Shown here: piece by piece, positions 7,387 to 14,088 of the stretch
How positions within the stretch are numbered: position 1 is the first letter of the stretch
Layout of the letters: each line of letters opens with the position of its first letter
Assembly (NCBI GenBank): GCA_028714615.1
Contig: JAQTMA010000041.1
Coordinates: forward strand, 3,749 to 23,709
Reading direction: 5' to 3'
Source: Anaerolineaceae bacterium
GTDB lineage: Bacteria > Chloroflexota > Anaerolineae > Anaerolineales > Anaerolineaceae
Length of the DNA stretch: 19,961 nucleotides
Notes under the pieces: model-generated
What the model saw: the letters and a program-made list of their open reading frames with translations, nothing else
Database searches by the model: none
What the model was told of the DNA's origin: nothing
Translations under genes and position numbers: made by a program

Positions 7387-9948
7387 TTACTCATCTCCGC
7401 GATAGATCACCTTACGCAGTGCCTTGAGCTTGATGCTTTCTGCGATCAGAATGCTGATCAACCCAGAAATCGCCAACAACACGATTTCCCAGCGGTGCAG
7501 CGGGGCGAATTGGAAGACAGTGCGTAGCGCCGGAACCGTCAGCACCAGCGCCATGAAGAACAGCGCCCCACCCGTGATCCACCACAACGCCTTGTTGGGT
7601 ACACGCAGAGATTGGATGATCGAAAGGGTGCGCGAACGATTGGCGAAGATCAAGCCCAGGTTGCTGATCACGAGCGAGACAAAAGCGAACATGCGCGCTT
7701 CGCCTTCCCCCTGCCCGCCGAGCAACCCAAAGGTATAGACGGCCGCCACCACAGCCAGGATACCCAGGCCCTGGATCAGACCGGAGAGTACCATCGAGCG
7801 ACCGAACAATGGGGCGTCCAATTTGCGAGGTGGACGCTGCATCACGTCGACCTCGTCATTTTCCATCTCGAAGACCACCGAACAGGCCGGGTCGATGATC
7901 AATTCGAGGAACAGCACGTGCACCGGCAGGAGCGCCAGCGGCCATTTGAGCAGCACCGGGATGAGCGACATGCCGGCGATGGGGATATGCACCGAAAAAA
8001 TAAAAGCCATAGCCTTCTTGAGGTTGTCGAAAATGCGGCGTCCCATGCGCACTGCCGCCACGATCGACGCGAAGTTGTCGTCTACCAACACCAGCGCGGC
8101 TGATTCGCGCGCTACGTCGGTGCCGCGCCCGCCCATGGCTATCCCGATGTGGGCCGCCTTGAGCGCCGGAGCATCGTTGACGCCGTCGCCGGTCATGGCC
8201 ACTACCTCGCCGTTGGCTTTCAATGCGCTGACAATGCGCAGTTTCTGCTCGGGGACGGCGCGAGCGAAAATGCAGGTGGTTTTAATGCGCTCTTGCAACG
8301 CTTCATCGCTCATCGCATCCAGTTCCACACCGGTCACAATTTCATTCAGTGGTTTCAGCCCAATCTGCGCTGCGATGTTGCGCGCCGTACCGGGGTAATC
8401 CCCGGTGATCATGATGATGCGAATACCGGCGTCGTAGCATTCCTTGACCGCGCCTGGCACTTCGGGACGGATGGGATCGGCCAAACCCAACAAGCCGGTG
8501 AACTGGAAATCAAAATCGTGTTGTTCGGTCGGCAAATCGATGGGGGTAAATTCCGCCTTGGCAACGCCCAGTACGCGCAAACCCTGGTCGGCCATTGAGT
8601 TGATTTGCCGGCGCAGGATTTCCTTGCGCGCCTCGTCGAAATGACATAGATCGGCAATCGCCTCCGGTGCACCCTTGGCAGCGATCATAAATGCATGGCG
8701 ACTGGTAGAGCGCCATACGTGCGACATGGCCAGGAGATGCTCCGAAAGCGGGTACTCACGCACCAGGTTCCAATCAGAATGCAAATGCTCGGTGTTCACC
8801 AGGGTGCGCCCGCCCAATTCCTGGATGGCTTTTTCCATCGGGTCAAAGGGATCTACTGGCGTGGCCAGGATGCCAAACTCCGCCAGCGCGTGGAAAGCTT
8901 CGGGCAGGGTGCGTTGGTGCGCATCCACCGTCAGAAGCTCGCCGTCCGTCATCAGATGGGTCACGGTCATGCGGTTTTGGGTCAATGTGCCGGTCTTATC
9001 GGTACACAGCACAGTGGCAGCGCCGAGCATTTCGATAGCCGGAACGCGCCGGGTGAGCACACCTCGCTGTGAAATGCGCCAGGCGCCCAGCGCCAGGAAA
9101 ATGGTCAGCACCACCGGGAACTCCTCCGGCAGGGTGGCCATCGCCAAAGTGATCCCCGCCAGAATGCCGTGCAGCCAGTTGCCGCGCGTCAGCCCAAAAA
9201 CCACGATCACGACAACGCACAACCCCAACCCGATCAGAGCGAAATTGCGCACCAGCTTACGGGTTTGTCGTTGCAGGTTGGTGTCCTCGGGCTGCAATAT
9301 CTGTAACGCCTTACCGATTTTTCCAATTTCAGTGCGGAAACCGGTGCTGCGCACCTGGGTGACACCCTGGCCCTTGACGATCAGAGTGCCGGAATAGATG
9401 AAGGGCTGGTCATCCCCACCGGGACGGCCCATTTCCAGGCGTCCGTCCCAGGCTTTCTTCCGCACCGGCGCCGATTCACCGGTGAGCAGCGATTCATCCA
9501 CGCTGATATTCGAACCGGTCAACACGACCGCATCCGCAGGCACCCGGTCGCCCTCGGCGATCAGCACGATGTCATCGCGTACCACTTCCCGCCCGGCAAT
9601 CCGTTGCTGCTGGCCGTCGCGGATGACCAGCGCCCGCGGGCTTGACAGGTCGCGCAGCGCATCCAGCGCCCGCTCGGTTTTCTGCTCCTGGTAAAAAGTG
9701 ATGGCGATGATGACCAGCACAAATCCCATCAGCATCAGGGCTTCTTCTTGATCACCCAGGAACAGGTACAGCAGACCACAGGCAATCAACATTAAGAACA
9801 TTGGCTCGCGTACCACCTCGAGCAAGATATGCCAAAACGTCCGTTTTTTTGCGCCGGGCAGCTCATTGTATCCATCCAACGCCAGCCGTTCGCGGGCCTC
9901 CTGTTCGGTCAGACCCTGGAATATGGTTTCTTCGTTAGGTTCGCTCAT
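7387..9948 (-). CDS. Cation-transporting P-type ATPase (P2-like, ion specificity unassigned)
   Basis: This 853-residue pump has all catalytic landmarks of a P-type ATPase. The actuator motif TGES is at 156-159 and the phosphorylation site DKTGT has Asp at 317. KGAPE in the nucleotide-binding domain is at about 425-429 and TGDGVNDAP at 586-594. The N-terminal cation-ATPase domain (GLTEQEARERLALDGYNEL) and the long C-terminal helical region resemble Ca2+/Mg2+-type pumps rather than heavy-metal P1B pumps. There is no N-terminal CXXC and no CPC. In helix 4 the usual PEGLP is PEEFP (274-278), and helix 6 has LELIIDPACS (681-690), so SERCA-style specificity cannot be assumed. The ATG overlaps the arsR-type gene by 14 bp with only a weak Shine-Dalgarno, suggesting translational coupling and control by that regulator. 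Confidence 0.93.
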   Translation of the reverse strand: MSEPNEETIFQGLTEQEARERLALDGYNELPGAKKRTFWHILLEVVREPMFLMLIACGLLYLFLGDQEEALMLMGFVLVIIAITFYQEQKTERALDALRDLSSPRALVIRDGQQQRIAGREVVRDDIVLIAEGDRVPADAVVLTGSNISVDESLLTGESAPVRKKAWDGRLEMGRPGGDDQPFIYSGTLIVKGQGVTQVRSTGFRTEIGKIGKALQILQPEDTNLQRQTRKLVRNFALIGLGLCVVVIVVFGLTRGNWLHGILAGITLAMATLPEEFPVVLTIFLALGAWRISQRGVLTRRVPAIEMLGAATVLCTDKTGTLTQNRMTVTHLMTDGELLTVDAHQRTLPEAFHALAEFGILATPVDPFDPMEKAIQELGGRTLVNTEHLHSDWNLVREYPLSEHLLAMSHVWRSTSRHAFMIAAKGAPEAIADLCHFDEARKEILRRQINSMADQGLRVLGVAKAEFTPIDLPTEQHDFDFQFTGLLGLADPIRPEVPGAVKECYDAGIRIIMITGDYPGTARNIAAQIGLKPLNEIVTGVELDAMSDEALQERIKTTCIFARAVPEQKLRIVSALKANGEVVAMTGDGVNDAPALKAAHIGIAMGGRGTDVARESAALVLVDDNFASIVAAVRMGRRIFDNLKKAMAFIFSVHIPIAGMSLIPVLLKWPLALLPVHVLFLELIIDPACSVVFEMENDEVDVMQRPPRKLDAPLFGRSMVLSGLIQGLGILAVVAAVYTFGLLGGQGEGEARMFAFVSLVISNLGLIFANRSRTLSIIQSLRVPNKALWWITGGALFFMALVLTVPALRTVFQFAPLHRWEIVLLAISGLISILIAESIKLKALRKVIYRGDE

Positions 9949-10243
9949 CTTGTTGAATATGCTCCACGCCTTGCCGGAATAATGTGATGATGTGTTGGTC
10001 GGTCAGGTTGTAATAGACCTCTTTCCCCTCACGACGCGCCTGCACCAGGTGCATCTGGCGCAGGCCGCGCAAGTGGTGAGAAACGGCCGACTCCGTTACT
10101 CCAACCAATTGCGCCAGGGCAGAGGTATTCAGTTCCCGATCCACGATCGCGGAAAGGATGCGCACCCGGCTGGTATCGCTGAAGGCGCGAAACAACTCAG
10201 CCACGTGCGCGGCAGTATGCTCATTTAAGACAGGAAAGGGCAT
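9935..10243 (-). CDS. ArsR/SmtB-family metal-responsive repressor with alpha-5 type site
   Basis: This 102-residue winged-helix protein has the family recognition helix (TESAVSHHLRGLRQMHLV) and wing (RREGKEVYYNL). The C-terminal helix reads DQHIITLFRQGVEHIQQ. Asp82, His84 and His95 fall at spacing 0, +2 and +13, the first three ligands of the SmtB/CzrA alpha-5 zinc site. The fourth ligand position (+16) is Gln98 instead of His or Glu. There is no ELCVCDL-type alpha-3 cysteine pair. The protein should repress its own operon and release DNA on metal binding, probably Zn(II) or a similar ion, although the changed ligand leaves this open. It heads the five-gene unit, sits just downstream of a perfect operator and overlaps the ATPase gene by 14 bp. 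A GAGG sequence about 10 bases upstream supports the start. Confidence 0.9.
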   Translation of the reverse strand: MPFPVLNEHTAAHVAELFRAFSDTSRVRILSAIVDRELNTSALAQLVGVTESAVSHHLRGLRQMHLVQARREGKEVYYNLTDQHIITLFRQGVEHIQQDERT

Positions 10244-10263
10244 TGGGTTTCATCCTCATAACA

Positions 10264-10301
10264 AATACAAACGATTGAATAACTATTCAATCGTTTGTAT
10301 T
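10264..10301. promoter_or_regulatory. Perfect 18-2-18 operator of the SmtB/CzrA type
   Basis: Left arm 10264-10281 and right arm 10284-10301 are exact reverse complements around a 2-base centre. The core reads TTGAATAACTATTCAA, which contains the TGAA-N6-TTCA signature of SmtB/CzrA operators. It lies 20 bp upstream of the arsR-type ATG and overlaps the -10 box of the candidate promoter, the position expected for autorepression. Confidence 0.85.
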
Positions 10302-10327
10302 ATAGTACGGTGTAAGCAATATTTCAA
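10299..10327 (-). promoter_or_regulatory. Near-consensus sigma70-type promoter of the arsR-ATPase unit
   Basis: On the minus strand TTGAAA (complement of 10322-10327) is followed after exactly 17 bases by TATAAT (complement of 10299-10304), matching consensus at 11 of 12 positions. The -10 box overlaps the edge of the operator palindrome by three bases. Transcription would start inside the operator near 10292, giving a leader of about 50 bases. Confidence 0.75.
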
Positions 10328-10339
10328 GATCTGTCATCA

Positions 10340-10361
10340 GGATTGTCTACAAGGACAATCC
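10340..10361 (-). terminator. Stem-loop just after the hydrogenase large-subunit stop (weak terminator candidate)
   Basis: GGATTGTC (10340-10347) and GACAATCC (10354-10361) form a perfect 8-bp stem with a 6-base loop, one base beyond the hydrogenase stop codon. No U-tract follows in the direction of transcription, so intrinsic termination would be poor. It may instead protect the mRNA 3' end. It lies only 12 bp from the next promoter's -35 box. Confidence 0.4.
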
Positions 10362-10362
10362 C

Positions 10363-12132
10363 TCAGTACACCGCCACCCGGGTGATCTCCCGTTCCTGCG
10401 TGTCGAGGATGTGGACGGCGCAAGCCATGCACGGGTCAAAGGAATGGATCGTGCGCAGGATCTCTACCGGGCGAGCCGGATCGGCCACCGGGGTGCCGAT
10501 CAAGGCTTCCTCCCAGGCGCCGCGCTGGCCGCGCGCATCGCGCGGAGAGCCATTCCAGGTGGTCGGGACAACCATCTGGTAGTTCTGGATCTTCCCGTTG
10601 TGGATGCGCACCCAGTGCCCGAGTGCTCCCCGAGGAGCCTCGGTGGTTCCCCAGCCAGAAGCATCCGCCGGCCAGGTAGACGGATTCCACTTGGAGGTGT
10701 CGGCGATGGTCAGGTGGCCGGCTTGCATATTCGCGGATAACTGGTCCAACCAGCCGGCCATCTGATCGGCTACCAACTGGGTTTCGATTCCCCGGGCTGC
10801 CGTGCGTCCCAGGGTGGAGAAAAGCGCTTCCGGGCCGACCTGCAACTTGCTCAGCACGCTTCCAACCAGCCCTTGCACCTGCGTGTTGCCGGCTGCATAG
10901 GCCACCAGCATGCGCGCCAGCGCACCGACCTCCATGACAGCGTCGTTGTAACGCGGCGCCTTCAACCAGGAGTACTTATCATCGATATTAAGAAAATCGA
11001 AGGGCGGCTGTGGGCCGGTGAAGTTCGGGGTTGTTTCACCGCTGGCAGGGTTTTTCCCGGCAGCATCTCCACCGGCATAGCGGTACCAAGAGTGGGCAAT
11101 GTATTCTTGCACTTTCTTCTGGTCCATCCCGGCCGGAGCCTGGCCGATGTTGCGGTTCATGACCACCCCGCGCGGAAGCCACAGGCTGGACGGGTCGTTG
11201 CCGGTAGCGGGGAAATCGCCAAAAGACAGGAAATTCCCCGGTCCAGCGCCAAGCCCGGCCCAATCCTTATAGAACGAAGCTACCAGCAGCAGGTCGGGGA
11301 GGTACACTTTGCTGACAAAATCCGAGGCGCGCGTGATCATATCGCGAATCTGCGCAATACGGCCCATGTCGACGACGGAGGCGTTGCCTGGGTCGAGGGC
11401 GGTGGCCATCCCACCCACCACGTAAGCCTGGGGGTGAGGGTTTTTTCCTCCGAAAATCGCCTGGATTTTGATGATATCGCGCTGCCAGTCCAGCGCTTCG
11501 AGGTAATGGGCTGCCGCCAACAAGTTGCCTTCTGCGGGCAGCTTGTAGGCCGGGTGGCCCCAGTAGCCATTGGCAAACAAGCCCAACTGGCCGCTTTCGA
11601 CAAACTTCAGCAAGCGGGCTTTTACTCCTGCGAAATACTCGGGAGAGGAATTCGGCCAGTCGGAAATTTGCTTCTGCAGGCTGCTGGTGGATGCGGGATC
11701 GGCCTGGGTAGCGGAGAGGATATCCACCCAGTCCAGGGCGTGCAGGTGGTAAAAGTGGATCACGTGGTCCTGGATAAACTGGGCGCCTTCCAGCAGGTTA
11801 CGCAAGATGCGTGCGTTATCCGGGATCGTGATGCCCAGGGCATTCTCGACAGCTCGTACCGAAGCGATCGAATGGACGGTCGTGCATACTCCACACACAC
11901 GTTGGGTAATAGCCCAAGCGTCGCGCGGATCGCGTCCCTGCAAGATCAGCTCGAGCCCGCGGAACATGGTCGATGAGCTCCACGCATCCTTGACCACCCC
12001 GTCCTGCATCTGGACTTCGATACGCAAGTGGCCTTCGATGCGGGTGATCGGGTCGATTACAAGGCGCTTCCCCTGCGTAATAGGCGCACTGGGTGCGTTG
12101 TTAACCAATGGTAGATAGACGTGTTCAGACAT
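10363..12132 (-). CDS. [NiFe] hydrogenase large (catalytic) subunit, group 1-like
   Basis: This 589-residue protein binds the Ni-Fe active site. The N-terminal ligand motif is RVCGVCTTVH (Cys80, Cys83, His87), and RIEGH near residue 31 supplies the conserved Glu of the proton path. The C-terminal motif is DPCMACAVH (Cys568, Cys571, His574). Fifteen residues follow His574, so the protein has the cleavable tail removed after Ni insertion, consistent with the divergent protease gene at 13231. Segments such as GYWGHPAYKLPAEGNLLAA and FGGKNPHPQAYVVGG resemble uptake (group 1) enzymes. AAGGTG precedes the ATG, and the gap to the small-subunit stop is 8 bp. The complex probably oxidises H2 outside the cytoplasm. 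No cytochrome b or other electron-transfer gene follows. Confidence 0.95.
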   Translation of the reverse strand: MSEHVYLPLVNNAPSAPITQGKRLVIDPITRIEGHLRIEVQMQDGVVKDAWSSSTMFRGLELILQGRDPRDAWAITQRVCGVCTTVHSIASVRAVENALGITIPDNARILRNLLEGAQFIQDHVIHFYHLHALDWVDILSATQADPASTSSLQKQISDWPNSSPEYFAGVKARLLKFVESGQLGLFANGYWGHPAYKLPAEGNLLAAAHYLEALDWQRDIIKIQAIFGGKNPHPQAYVVGGMATALDPGNASVVDMGRIAQIRDMITRASDFVSKVYLPDLLLVASFYKDWAGLGAGPGNFLSFGDFPATGNDPSSLWLPRGVVMNRNIGQAPAGMDQKKVQEYIAHSWYRYAGGDAAGKNPASGETTPNFTGPQPPFDFLNIDDKYSWLKAPRYNDAVMEVGALARMLVAYAAGNTQVQGLVGSVLSKLQVGPEALFSTLGRTAARGIETQLVADQMAGWLDQLSANMQAGHLTIADTSKWNPSTWPADASGWGTTEAPRGALGHWVRIHNGKIQNYQMVVPTTWNGSPRDARGQRGAWEEALIGTPVADPARPVEILRTIHSFDPCMACAVHILDTQEREITRVAVY

Positions 12133-12140
12133 ATTTCACC

Positions 12141-13121
12141 TTACCCTTCTTGGTAGATCGGGTCCTTGTCCCAGAATCCGGAGGTTGTGCAGCCGATGCA
12201 GCCATGCCCTGCGCCAATTGGCCAATTGGTGGCTTCATTCCACTTCACCGACCAGCAGTTGCTTTTCGTAGATGGGCCTTTGCACCCCATTTTGTGCAGG
12301 CACCAACCGGCGCGGTGCCCGGCATCGCCCCATGATTGGACGAACTTGTCGTTGTCGTAAAAGTATCGCCGCTCGCAGTTTTGGTGAATGGTGTCGCCAT
12401 AAGCAAACAGCGGTTTGCCGCTGGACCCATCCAAATCCGGCCACTGCTTGAAGGTAAGAAAATGCACCAGGCAAGCCACCAGGTTGACCACATTAGCCGG
12501 GCAGCCGGGCAGGTTGATCAGGTTGGGCGCCTGGGGGGCGGCTTTCTGCACGCCAACGGCGCCGGTCGGATTCGGCGCGGCTGCCGCCAGGCCTCCGTCG
12601 GTTGCACAGGCGCCCAAGGCGATGGTCGCCAGGGCTTTCGAGGAGACGTCTTGCAGGATGCTGATTGCCGTGCGACCACCGATGGTGCAAAATGCGCCGT
12701 TCTGCGCGGTGGGGATGGAACCTTCGACTACGCACACAAATTGGCCGGTGTAGTTCGCCAGTATGTCGTCCAACGACTTTTTGGCGGAAGCGCCTGAGGC
12801 TGCCATCAACGTTTCATGGTAATCAAGCGAGAGGAAATCCAGCAGCAGGTCGGTAACGTTGGGATCGGTCGTCCCAGCCGATAATGGGTCGGAGGTCCGG
12901 CCGGCTCTCAAGAAGGACTCGGAGTCGCCGGTGCAGTCCTGAAATTCCAGCCAGACGATCGGGAGCCGGGTAGCGCCGGCGAGCGCCTTGGCCACGGCGG
13001 GGACGTAGTTGAGCGGCAAGGCCAACGCTCCCACCATCAAACCGCAAAATTTCAAGAATGAGCGCCGGCTGACGCCGGCTTGTTTCAACTGATCTTGGAA
13101 CGTTTTCGGAGGGTGATCCAT
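12141..13121 (-). CDS. [NiFe] hydrogenase small subunit, Tat-exported, with Asp at a proximal-cluster position
   Basis: The 326-residue electron-transfer subunit starts with a twin-arginine signal (SRRSFLKFCGLMVGALALPL, residues 18-37). The distal cluster ligands are His246, Cys249, Cys274 and Cys280, and the medial 3Fe-4S ligands are Cys289, Cys308 and Cys311, all present. For the proximal cluster I see Cys63, Cys172 and Cys207. The residue three after Cys63 is Asp66 (QDCTGDSE), where group 1 enzymes normally have Cys; the codon GAC is two changes from a Cys codon. The C-terminus ends shortly after the medial cluster and has no membrane anchor helix. GGAG lies eight bases before the ATG. The gene is first in a two-gene operon with the large subunit, which would be co-exported with it. 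Confidence 0.95.
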   Translation of the reverse strand: MDHPPKTFQDQLKQAGVSRRSFLKFCGLMVGALALPLNYVPAVAKALAGATRLPIVWLEFQDCTGDSESFLRAGRTSDPLSAGTTDPNVTDLLLDFLSLDYHETLMAASGASAKKSLDDILANYTGQFVCVVEGSIPTAQNGAFCTIGGRTAISILQDVSSKALATIALGACATDGGLAAAAPNPTGAVGVQKAAPQAPNLINLPGCPANVVNLVACLVHFLTFKQWPDLDGSSGKPLFAYGDTIHQNCERRYFYDNDKFVQSWGDAGHRAGWCLHKMGCKGPSTKSNCWSVKWNEATNWPIGAGHGCIGCTTSGFWDKDPIYQEG

Positions 13122-13230
13122 GAGATTTACTCCTTTTCTGGGGTTGTTTCATAACCATTGTCGTAAAATAGGGTTGCCAGGGTAACCGAGTTTACCGTAG
13201 GAAAAAATCATTGACATGAGAGGTGGTCGA
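13122..13230. promoter_or_regulatory. Divergent control region between the hydrogenase operon and its protease gene
   Basis: This 109-bp AT-richer gap must hold the promoters of both divergent units. I found no pair of boxes good enough to name. A small inverted repeat GGTAA-N6-TTACC (13181-13196) lies in the middle and could bind a regulator of both units. No sigma54-type GG/GC pair was evident. Confidence 0.4.
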
Positions 13231-13704
13231 ATGGATCCTGATAGACGGTGTGTCGTGCTGGGGTTGGGCAATCTGTTATTGCGCGACGAAGGCTTTGGGA
13301 TTGCACTCCTGCACAGCCTGGAAGCCAGGCTCGGCCCGCTAGCTGGGGTGGAATTCATCGATGGCGGGGTGATGGGGCTGGACCTGCTGCCCCTGGTGGA
13401 AGCCTGCCGCTATCTGTTGGTCCTGGATGCGGTCAACGCCGGCCAGGCCCCTGCAACGCTCGTCGAACTCGGCCGGGACGAGCTCCCGCTATTCAGCGGC
13501 ATCCGCCTCTCACAGCACCAGGTCGGCTTCCAGGATGTGCTCGGTTTAGCGTCCTTGAGAGATCAGCTCCCCGAGTTCTTGCATCTGGTCGGCATCCAGC
13601 CTGTCGAGGTGGAACCCGGCGAAGGGCTGAGTCCCCTGGCCGCCCAACGCATCCCGGAAGCGGTCGACCGCGCCATGATCGTGTTAAAGTCCTGGGGCGT
13701 GTAA
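13231..13704 (+). CDS. Hydrogenase maturation endopeptidase (HyaD/HybD/HupD family)
   Basis: This 157-residue protein has the full family pattern: VVLGLGNLLLRDEGFG at the N-terminus, DGGVMGLDLL, LLVLDAVNAG and SQHQVGFQDVL. The metal-sensing ligands expected from E. coli HybD correspond to Glu20, Asp66 and His96. The enzyme binds the nickel-loaded large-subunit precursor and cuts after the last active-site His, here His574 of the neighbouring large subunit. I chose ATG 13231 because AGAGG lies seven bases upstream; ATG 13216 in the same frame is an alternative. The gene is divergent from the hydrogenase operon, so the two may share control. No hypA-F accessory genes are in the window. A 51-bp tandem repeat starts 10 bp after the stop. 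Confidence 0.93.
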   Translation: MDPDRRCVVLGLGNLLLRDEGFGIALLHSLEARLGPLAGVEFIDGGVMGLDLLPLVEACRYLLVLDAVNAGQAPATLVELGRDELPLFSGIRLSQHQVGFQDVLGLASLRDQLPEFLHLVGIQPVEVEPGEGLSPLAAQRIPEAVDRAMIVLKSWGV

Positions 13705-13714
13705 TCCTCTCCCG

Positions 13715-14050
13715 GTAGAGACGCCCCGTTGGAGCGTCTCGCCTGGTGTGTAGAGACGCCCCGCTGGGGCGTCTCGCTCGTTGGGGCAAAACGCCAGTGG
13801 GTAGAGCCGCCCCGCTGTAGCATCTCGCTCGTTGGGGCAAAACGCCAGTGTGTAGAGACGCCCCGCTGGGGCGTCTCGCTCGTTGGGGCAAAACGCCGGT
13901 GTGTAGATCCGCTCCGTTGGGGCATCTCGCTCGTTGGGGCAAAACGCCAGTGTGTAGAGCCGCCCCGCTGGAGCATCTCGCTCGTTGGGGCAAAACGCCG
14001 GTGGGTAGAGACGCCCCGCTGGGGCGTCTCGTTCGTTGGGGCGTCTCTAC
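13715..14050. repeat. 51-bp tandem repeat with palindromic core between convergent genes
   Basis: Five complete 51-bp units start at 13750, 13801, 13852, 13903 and 13954. They are preceded by a shortened 35-bp unit (13715-13749) and followed by a variant unit (14005-14050). Each unit starts with GTAGAGACGCCCCGCTGGGG or a variant and includes a TCGTTGGGGCAAAACGCC segment. The core GAGACGCCCC-GCT-GGGGCGTCTC is a perfect palindrome in the units at 13750, 13852 and 14005, and is degraded in those at 13801, 13903 and 13954. The last unit ends GGGGCGTCTCTAC, closing a 13-bp inverted repeat with its own first bases. The array fills nearly all of the gap between the converging protease and cytochrome-like genes. 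Its hairpins might end or protect transcripts from both sides. Confidence 0.9.
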
Positions 14051-14088
14051 GATGGGGGAATTCAACCTGCCAGGGTACCCGCAATCGG

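Noticed and set aside
7612..9397. Several plus-strand frames of 60-240 codons
   Set aside because: Antisense to the P-type ATPase; compositions reflect the complementary codon bias, with no motifs.
10873..11976. Plus-strand 367-codon frame
   Set aside because: Lies entirely antisense to the well-supported hydrogenase large subunit and shows no recognisable domain.
12924..12926. Sequencing error explaining the Asp66 codon
   Set aside because: GAC differs from either Cys codon by at least two bases, and the frame is intact on both sides.
13715..14050. CRISPR array
   Set aside because: Units are contiguous tandem copies without unique spacers, and no cas gene is present.
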